NCBI GenBank assembly: GCA_937889705.1 | Contig: CALBYO010000138.1 | Location: 1-9,293, forward strand | Direction of reading: 5' to 3' | DNA from: an uncultured Bacillota bacterium | Lineage (GTDB): Bacteria > Bacillota > Clostridia > Christensenellales > UBA1242 | Length of the DNA stretch: 9,293 bases | In this document: positions 1-7,381 of the stretch, piece by piece | Layout: each line of letters starts with the position of its first letter | How positions within the stretch are numbered: the first letter of the stretch is position 1 | Notes under the pieces: generated by a model | Database searches by the model: none | What the model saw: only the letters and a program-made list of their open reading frames with translations | What the model was told of the DNA's origin: nothing | Translations under genes and position numbers: made by a program

Positions 1-291
1 CAAGTTGATTGTTAAATTTTTGAGAGTTGTATTTTCACCAACATTTTGGAATAACGCTAAATTCAATGTTTGATTTGAATTGTTATTTAACATTGATGAA
101 ATGTTAAAGTTTCTAATTGTAATTATCTTGTTATTGCCGTCCAACGATGCAATCATGTCTGTGTTTGCAATAGGTGTGAAATCGGTCAAATACAAGTCGT
201 TCATCAAAATATAGTTTGCTGGTTCGCCACTTTCTGTTGTGGTTGAGTTCATATATCTGATAAATTCTTCTTCCGTTTTAATTGCTATTGG
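1..291 (-). repeat. Start of GLUG module 2, residues ~2289 to window edge
   Basis: Residues 2289-2385 match the usual lead-in of GLUG beta-helix domains: P-I-A-I-K-T-E-E-E-F, then N-Y-I-L-M-N-D-L-Y-L, F-T-P-I-A, a S-L-D-G-N-N-K-I-I turn, and L-A-L-F-Q-N-V-G..T-L-K-N-L-T-I. This is a better match to the canonical entry sequence (I-x-x-x-E-E-F..N-Y-x-L-x-x-D-I..F-x-G-x-x-D-G-N-G..I) than module 1. The GLUG copies themselves lie beyond the left edge. Confidence 0.75.
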
Positions 292-3200
292 CGTGTCTTC
301 ATCTTCATATATTTGAACTTTAATTGTAAAGTCATAAGTGAAGTATTTAATAACATTGTGGTCGCCAGGAAGAGTATATGCAATTTTGATTTGCATTGGA
401 ATATTACCACTGCGCAAACCATTGATTGAGAATGTTCTTGATGATAAAGGTTTATCATTTTCATCTCTATCAATAATTACATCGAAGTAGTTATTTGTGT
501 TTTTGACGCCGTTTTCATCAAAATAACCAGTATCTGAATTTCTATAATACAAATTATTTGCTAAATTTGCATTTGTTTCTCCATTTTCAGAAAGACCAAA
601 ACTATAACCATTTTTATTTTCTTTATTCTCACCTTTCTCAGTTTGTTCAATCGTGTCATTTGAGAAAGTTAATTTGTCTTTATTGAATGTGTATAAATAG
701 TTGTAATCAACATCATTGTAATTTGAATTATAATTAATATTCAAAGCAATATTTTTAAGGAAAAATTCCTTATTTTTAGCAATTCTGTGTGCCGCCTCTG
801 CTTCGTCTGTGCTTACACTATTATACGCTGGTGTTGACGATAGTTTAAAGCCAAAGGTCAAATCTTGTCTTAATTGAATTGGTGCAACAAAAACATTATC
901 GTCTTCGGCATTTCCTTCAATATACATTCCGTCAACCGTGAAATCAACAATACTTAAAGTAATGGAATCAATTTCTTCTTCAAGCTTTCCATTTATTGTT
1001 TTTCTCATAATTGTTTGAATAACAACTTTGCCGTCACCGTTTATTTCAGCATTTAAACCGGCTCTAATTCTACCTGAATATATCTTTTTACCATCTCTGA
1101 TTTCATACTCGGCAGTGTTGTAAATTATGCTGATATAATCTCCACCCAACTTAGATTGTTCATAATCAACATAACGAACATCTCTGAGTTCTTGGTCTTC
1201 ATTAACTGCAACTTCAAAATCAACATAGTTTCCGCGAGAAATAACCGCGTCTTTCTTGCCGTCAACCGTGATTTGTGCTTTATTTATCGTTTCGGCTGAA
1301 AGCACGATTGTTGTTGTCTTAACTTCTTTTGTTGGATCTGCTGGATAAACTTTGATTGTAATTGGGAAATACACACCCTCTTCAACAGTATCAACAATTT
1401 TTGTTCTAACATAAATCATTCCGTTGTCTTTTGCAAGTTGTTCTGAATGATAAATAGTAAGTTTATTTGTGTCGCGTTCTGAACTATAACCAATAGTTCC
1501 ACTAGCGTTAATATAGTCGTTATTTTGCGAATTAATCATTTGTTCAAACAAAACATAATATTCGCCATTTACAACTGCACTTTCAATTTCAATTTTGCTA
1601 TATGCTGCATAATCTGGATATAAATTGATTGCTAGTAAGCCGTTTTTACCAGGCCTTAAAACAGTTGTTGGGTTTGTATTGATAGTAAAACCATTTGATT
1701 TAGTATTATCCGCTGCATAATGTGATTGCGAAATACTTACAACTTCTTGTGGTATTAATGTCAAATTCAATGTTGAAACAACTTTACTTTCTGAATCTGA
1801 AATTTTAATTTTAAATTCTCTTACTTTTGATATTGTTTTTCTAATATCACTCTTTACGGATACATAAACATTAAAGTTATGGCTGTTTCCAATTTTTGTT
1901 GATTTAACTGCTGTTACATCAAAAATTGCTTCTTCAACATTTGTATTAGATGCACCAACTAAAATATCGTTTTCATAAATTTCAACAATGATATTTTCGT
2001 CATTTTTATCAGAAATTGCCACAACATCAAAATTCAACACATTTGATGGTGAAAGTTCACTGTCTGTTAATGTTGTTTGAATTCTGCTTGCGCCTCTCAC
2101 AACTTGAACTTCGTAATTTTTGTTAAAATTCTTTGAAATTAATTCATTTATTATGTCAAAATCGTCATCTTTAATATTTCCAAGGTATGTTCCAAGACCA
2201 TTATTTTGAAGTGCCAAGATTGTTTCGATTGTAAATCTTTCGTCTTCACCCACTGCAAATTCATAATTGCTTGGCGATAAAGTATAAGTTCCTTCTGAAA
2301 TAAACTCATAATCGTCATCAAAACTTGCTCCGCCTTGATTGTTGTAAATTGAGCCAACGCCATTTAAAATGCCGTTTGCATCTTTTTCTCCCGATTTAAT
2401 TCTAAAACCTATTGCGAATAAGTTAGTAAATATTGAATAATTTGCACCATTTAAAAGCACTGTTGCTTTAACATTTGATGCGTATGTTTCTGTTTTTGAA
2501 TATCCAACTTGGTCAACATCGCCATTTTTGATAATTGTTGATGGGTTCATTGATGAAGAACCATGATACAAATTGAAATCTTGAATTGGATAAATTACAT
2601 AGAACACAATTTTTTGTTCTCTGCAAGATGTGCTTGCGTATTTTGAAGTAACATTTACTTCTGTTTTGCCTACGCCTGAAATTCTAAGTTCATTACCAAC
2701 AAAAGAAATTGAAGAAGAAGCCGCTAAATTGAACAATAAATTGTTATTTTTACCGAAAATTTCTTCAAGTGAAATAATATTTAAGTTGTTTAATTGTGCT
2801 TTTGCAACGCCGTCTGACAAACTTTCAAGCACTTGATAGAAATACAAAACAATGCTAATTGTTCCATCTTTTTCGGAATACATATATTTTGAACTATCTG
2901 CTTCGTTGTTATTTATATTGATGTTGTCGATAACTTTTGGCGCGTTTGCTTTAACAAGATATAACGAACCATTGTTGATACTTGCATCGTATTCCCACAA
3001 TTTCGCATCTTTAAGATTATTTTGTAAAGCAAGATTGAAATTTGTTAATGTGTCATAATCCCCTGCCACGAAAACATTTTCGCCACCAGTTTCGTCACTA
3101 GTTCGCTTTAAATATGTTTTTTCACCATTTTCAACATGATAAGCACGAGAATATGAATTTGAAATTTTATCTGCGCCACTAATAGCCAAAGCATTTGCTG

Positions 3201-6200
3201 ATGCATTTGAAACTTTACTCAATGTATAGCAGTTTACAACTGAACCATTTTCAATTTCGCCAACAAGAGCGCCAACTTTTTTGTCATTACCATTAAGTGA
3301 GAAATTTGTCATACATTCTGAAACAACTCCGCCAGTTACGCGACCAACAAGTCCGCCAACTGTAACATTAGCGTTCGCACTTACATCATACATTGTATCA
3401 TTATAAGAATAAGCATAAGTTTGTGAAATTTCGCCACTAGAAACGCCTGCAATTGCACCAAAATAGCCGTTTGCATTTTCGTTTGCACTTATAAATGCGT
3501 TTTCATTATTGCTCCATTTTTCAATTTTGCAATTTTTGATTGTTCCTTCATTTTCTGCTGCAATTCCACCTGCGTTATTTGATGCAGAAATATTTCCAGC
3601 AAATAGCACATCAGAAATTGTGCCAACGTATGTTTTTTCGTCTTCCGTTTCTGCATTTTCTGTTATTTTTCCATTTAAGCCAACAACACCGCCGACATAA
3701 AAACCTTTAATAGTTGCAACTATTTCTCCGCCTGTGATGCTTCCGTAGTTTTTGCCAACTAAAACACCTACATAAGAATCTGTTTTTGTATTGTTAATTA
3801 CAAAATTTGAAACATTAACATTTTCAATAGTTCCATAGTTTTCATACGCAATTATGCCTAAATTTTCAGTTTTTGCGCTAATATTTCCAGTAAAATCAAC
3901 ATTTCTGATAATTCCAGCAAATTTTGTAAACATTGTTGATGTTACATTTAATGTCGAATTTCTGCCGTTAAATAGTCCGTAAATTCCACCCGTAAATTCA
4001 ACGTCTATTGTTTCTGACAAAACAAAATTTCCAGCCAATAAATAATGTTTTGTTGGCGCTTTTTTCAAATAATCAATTTTATCTTGACTATCAATTCTAA
4101 TTGCAGTTTCTTCGCTTTCGCCATTTGCTATTGAAATATTGATTGTCACAAAAGGATTTGAGCCTTCTTGCATTCCATTTGACGATGCAAAATAGTTGCT
4201 AGATGGATAAATTAAAACTTTACCATTTCCACCAACTCCTGCTGGAACTGTAATTTTTCCATTTGCATCAATTTTTACGCCAAGAGCAATTAAATTGCTT
4301 GATAATTCAAATTCTAAGCCAGTATTTAAAGGTTCAGAGCCGTCTTTTGTGTATAAATTATATTTAATTTCAAAAATTGTTTCTTTTTCATCGTCATCAA
4401 AGTTGTTATTTTCGATATATATTCCATCATTTAAATCGACATTAACTATTTCAATATCTTCAATTTCAACAGCGTCTTTCACAACAACACGAACCACACC
4501 GCCAATAACCTTGCTTTCATTTGCTTCAACAAGTTTAAGCACAAAAACAAGATTTTGAACATCGCTTGTCAACGCTTGAACGCTATATGTCCATACATTG
4601 CCGTCCAAATTTCTTGTTATTACAACAATTTCTTTGCCTTCATATCTCAAAACAGCGCGATTTGCATCGTTAAATTCAACAAGTTCAGTACCATAATACA
4701 ATTCAAGTGCGTTTAAGTATGTTGGCAAACCAAATCTTGATTGAAGAGTCACGCTAAATTCACATTTTGATTTTCCAGCGTTTCTGTCCCCCAAAGTTTC
4801 ATAAGAATAGATTTCATGAACATTTGAAGAAATTTCAAAGCCGTCCACACCTTTATAAATTTCAACTACAAAATAGAAAGTATGTGACGCGTCCTCTTCG
4901 TAGCCATCTCCGTCCGCATTTCTGCCCTTTACATCAATCTTAATCAATGTTTTTCCGGCACTTTGAGATGTTTTTGCTTGAATAATTGAATAATTTTTCA
5001 ATGTGTCAACATTCAAAATATCTGATGTCAAAGCAAAAGTTGCATTTTCAAATATATCATTGATTGTTAATTGTGAAATTGATTTAACAGTTGTTAAGTC
5101 ATAGAACGAATATTCAAGAATGTATTCTGCTGTGTAAGGATATGCGGTTTTTGTAAGTTGAATACTTGTTCCACTTCTAAAAGCCAATTTTTTAACTAAA
5201 TATGAGTCTTCACCGATATTTCCTGTTAAGTTTTCTTCATAGTCAACAATGCTTTCCGTTTCATCGCTAACATCAATAGTTATGTCGTCAAGAGTTGAGA
5301 TAATTTTCAAATCAAACTCTTTTTCAAAGCCGTCACATAAATAGATTGTAAGTTTTGTTGAACCCAATTTCTTAGGTGAAAGTGTAAATTTAACATATAA
5401 ATATTTTTCGTCTGAGCCAACAACCGTCAATCCAGAAACATCTGCAAGGTTAGAATTTTTTAATTTTACGATTGAAGAAGTGCCTAAATCGAAGTTTTCT
5501 GGTGCAATAGCAAGATAAATTTCAAAATTTTCAACCAATTCTGAAATAATTAAATTTGAATTAATGATTGTAAAGTTTGTTCCGTCATAGTTTACTCTAT
5601 TAACTGAACTTGCACCTGGGTTTACTTTTATGTTGAGTTGAATTTTGCTTCTTTCTGAGCCTAAATCGTAAAAATTAAGTGAAGAAGCGTAGATAACCGC
5701 GTTCGCGTTATCTGTTTTATCGAATTTTTGATTTTTAACAACATACAATTTTGTGCCAACAGGCATATCAAAGTATGCGTTTCCGTTATGGTCAATGCCG
5801 CTGCAAACAAAAGTATCCCCGTCTTTTGCATCTCTTGGATAGCCAAAAACGAGTTCGTAACTTGTTCTTGTAGCGTTTAATTTATAAAAACTAACTGGGC
5901 AATTATTATAATTTTCTGCCCATAATCTGATTGTTTCAAATTCTGGCGCCAAATTTGATGGTGACAAGGTGAATTCAAGAAGCGTGCCCTTGCCGATAGT
6001 GGCAATATTTTCAAACACAAGAACATCTAGCCCGCTAGATGTTGATGAATTACCATTTACCAAAACTGAGTTTGGAAGATTATATGATGCGACAGACAAA
6101 TTGCCGCTTTTTACAAAGTAGTCGTTACCATTTTCGCCAAGAGTATAATCTTTGTATGAAATTTTAAATGAAATACCTTCCAAATATCCAGCGTTAAGTG

Positions 6201-7155
6201 CTGAAATTGTGTAAGCATATTTAAACATACCGTCTTCGTAAGTCAAATTTTTAAGTTCTACGGCATATTTTGTGTCGTCAAAGATTTTTTCAATCTTAAT
6301 AGATTCTGCTTCCGAGCCTGCTTTAACATAAATAAGCACATCTTTTTGGCTCATTGTCACATCGCTTTCTCTTGGATAAAGTTCAAACGCAAAACTGTCG
6401 CCCGAGCCGTCAACCAAAAGTCCATTTTCAAAAACCTTGCTGCCGTCAATATAGACCGCGCTTGTAATTGGATTTAAAATTTTAACTTTAAAAGTTTTTG
6501 TTATTTCTGAATTGTAAATAGAAGTTGCTCTCACTTCAACTTCATTTAAAGTGCAGCCTTCTGAAACAACAAGTTTGCCGTTTTCAATTGACAAACCATC
6601 ATCAACCAAAACATTTTCAAGAGTATATGTAACGCCGATTTGGTTTGTCTTAACATTTTCAAGACCTTCAATGCCTGTTGAAATTGCAATGTAGTTGATA
6701 AGGTCTAAACTTTCAAAATCTACGCTTTCCCCTTTGATAACATAGAGTTTGTTTTCTAGCGTCTTGTCAATTTCAATGTCGCCAACTGGCAATATAACAT
6801 TGACAGTAACTTCAATAGGTTTCGCGTTATGTGTTATGGAAGAAATCTTAATTGTTGCTTTTCCTGGATAAAGAGGCTTAACTGTAACCCTTGTTAAACC
6901 ATCTCTAATTTTTTCGGTTGTGATATCTATGATTCTGTTTTGTTCATAGGATTCAACCCTGACGCTGTCGCTACCATTGCCATAGTCAGACAAAGTAACA
7001 TCAAAAGTTTTGCTTTCGTCTGTTCCTATAACAATTTCAAAATTTGTTTCGCTTGCAGAAATAGTTGGCATTACGCCACCTTTGCCGCAAGAAGCAAAAA
7101 CAACCCCACAGAAAATTAAAATTAAAAAGGTGAATATTTTAGCAATTTTTTTCAT
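1..7155 (-). CDS. Giant Ig-like/GLUG-repeat surface lipoprotein (3' end outside window)
   Basis: One open frame of 2385 codons starts at ATG 7155-7153 and leaves the window with no stop. The start is set by a near-ideal ribosome binding site (AAGGAGG, 5 nt before ATG). Residues 1-23 form a lipoprotein signal peptide: Lys 2, 3 and 6, a hydrophobic core at 7-21, and a lipobox ending F-A-S-C with Cys23 as predicted lipidation site. The rest is Asn/Ser/Thr/Asp/Glu-rich and beta-strand-like with no further membrane helix. Residues ~28-1015 and ~1322-2288 resemble stacked bacterial Ig-like domains (e.g. G-K-A-T-I-K-I-S at 98-105, recurring L-S-P-S-N). Residues ~1018-1321 are a GLUG-type module, and a second one starts at ~2289. 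I infer a cell-envelope-anchored, surface-exposed adhesin or structural protein; no catalytic domain is visible. It is transcribed divergently from the ttcA-like gene. Substrate and exact role are unknown. The C-terminus, and so any wall anchor or repeat domain there, is not visible. Confidence 0.93.
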   Translation of the reverse strand, partial: MKKIAKIFTFLILIFCGVVFASCGKGGVMPTISASETNFEIVIGTDESKTFDVTLSDYGNGSDSVRVESYEQNRIIDITTEKIRDGLTRVTVKPLYPGKATIKISSITHNAKPIEVTVNVILPVGDIEIDKTLENKLYVIKGESVDFESLDLINYIAISTGIEGLENVKTNQIGVTYTLENVLVDDGLSIENGKLVVSEGCTLNEVEVRATSIYNSEITKTFKVKILNPITSAVYIDGSKVFENGLLVDGSGDSFAFELYPRESDVTMSQKDVLIYVKAGSEAESIKIEKIFDDTKYAVELKNLTYEDGMFKYAYTISALNAGYLEGISFKISYKDYTLGENGNDYFVKSGNLSVASYNLPNSVLVNGNSSTSSGLDVLVFENIATIGKGTLLEFTLSPSNLAPEFETIRLWAENYNNCPVSFYKLNATRTSYELVFGYPRDAKDGDTFVCSGIDHNGNAYFDMPVGTKLYVVKNQKFDKTDNANAVIYASSLNFYDLGSERSKIQLNIKVNPGASSVNRVNYDGTNFTIINSNLIISELVENFEIYLAIAPENFDLGTSSIVKLKNSNLADVSGLTVVGSDEKYLYVKFTLSPKKLGSTKLTIYLCDGFEKEFDLKIISTLDDITIDVSDETESIVDYEENLTGNIGEDSYLVKKLAFRSGTSIQLTKTAYPYTAEYILEYSFYDLTTVKSISQLTINDIFENATFALTSDILNVDTLKNYSIIQAKTSQSAGKTLIKIDVKGRNADGDGYEEDASHTFYFVVEIYKGVDGFEISSNVHEIYSYETLGDRNAGKSKCEFSVTLQSRFGLPTYLNALELYYGTELVEFNDANRAVLRYEGKEIVVITRNLDGNVWTYSVQALTSDVQNLVFVLKLVEANESKVIGGVVRVVVKDAVEIEDIEIVNVDLNDGIYIENNNFDDDEKETIFEIKYNLYTKDGSEPLNTGLEFELSSNLIALGVKIDANGKITVPAGVGGNGKVLIYPSSNYFASSNGMQEGSNPFVTINISIANGESEETAIRIDSQDKIDYLKKAPTKHYLLAGNFVLSETIDVEFTGGIYGLFNGRNSTLNVTSTMFTKFAGIIRNVDFTGNISAKTENLGIIAYENYGTIENVNVSNFVINNTKTDSYVGVLVGKNYGSITGGEIVATIKGFYVGGVVGLNGKITENAETEDEKTYVGTISDVLFAGNISASNNAGGIAAENEGTIKNCKIEKWSNNENAFISANENANGYFGAIAGVSSGEISQTYAYSYNDTMYDVSANANVTVGGLVGRVTGGVVSECMTNFSLNGNDKKVGALVGEIENGSVVNCYTLSKVSNASANALAISGADKISNSYSRAYHVENGEKTYLKRTSDETGGENVFVAGDYDTLTNFNLALQNNLKDAKLWEYDASINNGSLYLVKANAPKVIDNININNNEADSSKYMYSEKDGTISIVLYFYQVLESLSDGVAKAQLNNLNIISLEEIFGKNNNLLFNLAASSSISFVGNELRISGVGKTEVNVTSKYASTSCREQKIVFYVIYPIQDFNLYHGSSSMNPSTIIKNGDVDQVGYSKTETYASNVKATVLLNGANYSIFTNLFAIGFRIKSGEKDANGILNGVGSIYNNQGGASFDDDYEFISEGTYTLSPSNYEFAVGEDERFTIETILALQNNGLGTYLGNIKDDDFDIINELISKNFNKNYEVQVVRGASRIQTTLTDSELSPSNVLNFDVVAISDKNDENIIVEIYENDILVGASNTNVEEAIFDVTAVKSTKIGNSHNFNVYVSVKSDIRKTISKVREFKIKISDSESKVVSTLNLTLIPQEVVSISQSHYAADNTKSNGFTINTNPTTVLRPGKNGLLAINLYPDYAAYSKIEIESAVVNGEYYVLFEQMINSQNNDYINASGTIGYSSERDTNKLTIYHSEQLAKDNGMIYVRTKIVDTVEEGVYFPITIKVYPADPTKEVKTTTIVLSAETINKAQITVDGKKDAVISRGNYVDFEVAVNEDQELRDVRYVDYEQSKLGGDYISIIYNTAEYEIRDGKKIYSGRIRAGLNAEINGDGKVVIQTIMRKTINGKLEEEIDSITLSIVDFTVDGMYIEGNAEDDNVFVAPIQLRQDLTFGFKLSSTPAYNSVSTDEAEAAHRIAKNKEFFLKNIALNINYNSNYNDVDYNYLYTFNKDKLTFSNDTIEQTEKGENKENKNGYSFGLSENGETNANLANNLYYRNSDTGYFDENGVKNTNNYFDVIIDRDENDKPLSSRTFSINGLRSGNIPMQIKIAYTLPGDHNVIKYFTYDFTIKVQIYEDEDTPIAIKTEEEFIRYMNSTTTESGEPANYILMNDLYLTDFTPIANTDMIASLDGNNKIITIRNFNISSMLNNNSNQTLNLALFQNVGENTTLKNLTINL
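292..3192 (-). other. Second Ig-like (beta-sandwich) stack, residues ~1322-2288
   Basis: About 970 residues follow GLUG module 1 with the same composition and beta-strand pattern as the first stack. L-S-P-S-N recurs at 1626-1630 and 1701-1705, and the L-Y-L-V-K motif at 1398-1402. D-G-M-Y-I-E-G-N at 2075-2082 parallels D-G-I-Y-I-E-N-N at 910-917 in the first stack, suggesting related domains precede both GLUG modules. The stretch at ~2100-2270 is Asn-rich and less regular. No membrane segment or catalytic motif is visible. Confidence 0.55.
3193..4104 (-). repeat. GLUG-type repeat module 1, residues ~1018-1321
   Basis: An entry segment (A-I-R-I-D-S-Q-D-K-I-D-Y-L, then H-Y-L-L-A-G-N-F) leads into at least six degenerate copies of a roughly 25-35-residue motif. 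The motif reads G-x-[LIV]-[VA]-G-x-x-x-G-x-I-x-x-C, as in Pfam Glug. Clear copies begin near residues 1099, 1128, 1153, 1196, 1232, 1267 and 1294. Examples are VGVLVGKNYGSI, VGGVVGLNGKI, VGGLVGRVTGGVV and VGALVGEIENGSVVNC. Cys1209, Cys1281 and Cys1309 occupy the equivalent I-x-x-C position in three copies. The family occurs in bacterial surface proteins and IgA1-protease-type proteins, and such sequences are expected to form a right-handed beta-helix rod. Copies are diverged at DNA level. Confidence 0.82.
4111..7074 (-). other. First Ig-like (beta-sandwich) stack, residues ~28-1015
   Basis: About 990 residues of alternating hydrophobic/polar sequence are typical of tandem bacterial Ig-like domains. 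The first domain ends with a BIG2-like signature (P-G-K-A-T-I-K-I-S at 97-105, then I-E-V-T-V-N-V). F-T-L-S-P occurs at 395-399 and again at 590-594, as in the P-x-N-A region of Ig-like folds. An aromatic-hydrophobic-V-K strand motif recurs at 136-141, 345-349, 469-474 and 651-655. Individual domain boundaries cannot be fixed by eye because sequence identity between units is low. The domain-family assignment is inferred from pattern, not from a profile search. Confidence 0.6.
6022..6043. repeat. Perfect inverted repeat, 10-bp arms, inside the giant gene
   Basis: AACATCTAGC (6022-6031) and GCTAGATGTT (6034-6043) are exact reverse complements separated by CC. The flanking bases (G/G) do not pair. 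The repeat lies in the codons for residues ~371-377 (Ser-Thr-Ser-Ser-Gly-Leu-Asp), which include GGG and CTA, codons seldom used elsewhere in this AT-rich gene. It may be chance, a DNA-binding or recombinase site, or an mRNA hairpin. No function can be read from sequence alone. Confidence 0.5.
7087..7155 (-). other. Lipoprotein signal peptide and lipobox of the giant protein
   Basis: This segment encodes residues 1-23. The n-region carries Lys2, Lys3 and Lys6. The hydrophobic stretch I-F-T-F-L-I-L-I-F-C-G-V-V-F follows, and A-S-C-G-K ends the segment. Cys23 at +1 with Ser at -1 and Ala at -2 fits the Lgt/LspA lipobox; Phe at -3 is less usual than Leu. A second Cys (16) sits inside the hydrophobic core and is not in lipobox context. 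After cleavage the mature protein would be tethered to the outer face of the membrane by lipid-modified Cys23. Confidence 0.85.
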
Positions 7156-7160
7156 GATTT

Positions 7161-7167
7161 CCTCCTT
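7161..7167 (-). promoter_or_regulatory. Ribosome binding site of the giant lipoprotein gene
   Basis: Read on the minus strand this is AAGGAGG, 5 nt before ATG 7155. It fixes the start codon and predicts efficient translation of the very long protein. Confidence 0.9.
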
Positions 7168-7220
7168 AATAATATCCGTAAATAATTAAAAATTATTAAT
7201 TATCTATTGAATTATTATTT

Positions 7221-7256
7221 ATAATATATAACATATTAAAGAAAATTCAAAATAAA
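7221..7256 (-). promoter_or_regulatory. Candidate promoter of the giant lipoprotein gene
   Basis: On the minus strand, TTGAAT (7250-7245) is followed after 16 nt by TATATT (7228-7223), or after 18 nt by TATTAT (7226-7221). The same stretch also offers an extended -10, TG-T-TATATA (7233-7225), with a weak TTTATT (7256-7251) 17 nt upstream. Any of these gives an mRNA leader of about 60-70 nt before the strong ribosome binding site. The exact -10 cannot be chosen in such AT-rich sequence. Confidence 0.5.
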
Positions 7257-7305
7257 TAATATAAATATCTTTAAAATTTTTCATTTTTTTACATAATTTT
7301 TAATC

Positions 7306-7337
7306 GGCGAAAAAATAAAAAAATAATTATTTTTGCC
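7306..7337. repeat. Imperfect inverted repeat in the divergent intergenic region
   Basis: GGC (7306-7308) and AAAAATAA (7311-7318) pair with TTATTTTT (7327-7334) and GCC (7335-7337). A two-base bulge (7309-7310) and an 8-nt loop interrupt the pairing. No T-run follows on either strand, so it is not a simple terminator. It lies between the two divergent promoters and could be an operator, but AT-rich sequence makes such pairing cheap. Confidence 0.3.
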
Positions 7338-7345
7338 AATAAAAG

Positions 7346-7374
7346 TTGCTATTTTCCGAATTTTTTAGTATTTT
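7346..7374 (+). promoter_or_regulatory. Weak candidate promoter of the ttcA-like gene
   Basis: TTGCTA (7346-7351) and TATTTT (7369-7374) are spaced by 17 nt. Transcription would begin at about 7381-7382, that is at the predicted ATG, which would make the message leaderless. This agrees with the absence of a Shine-Dalgarno sequence before ATG 7382, but both hexamers are only partial matches. Confidence 0.3.
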
Positions 7375-7381
7375 TATTTAC

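Noticed and set aside
756..777. Terminator-like hairpin on the plus strand (TAAGGAA, 3-nt loop, TTCCTTA, then five T)
   Set aside because: It lies within the lipoprotein coding sequence and on the opposite strand, with no plus-strand gene to end. The bases simply encode a Lys/Phe/Glu-rich segment.
2630..4558. Several plus-strand ORFs of 63-87 codons
   Set aside because: All lie antisense within the continuous lipoprotein frame, have low-complexity Ser/Phe/Leu-rich translations and lack ribosome binding sites.
285..5846. Short minus-strand ORFs at 285-473, 2151-2363 and 5661-5846
   Set aside because: They are in other frames of the same strand inside the giant gene and have no own start signals.
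7346..7381. Extension of the ttcA-like protein to TTG 7346 (12 extra residues)
   Set aside because: There is no ribosome binding site, the start codon is rare, and the hydrophobic extra residues precede the usual family start. The same bases look more like a weak promoter.
7156..7381. Replication origin or DnaA-box cluster in the AT-rich divergent region near gyrB
   Set aside because: No sequence matching a DnaA box (TTATNCACA or its complement) was seen here or in the 8102-8384 gap, and neither dnaA nor dnaN is present.
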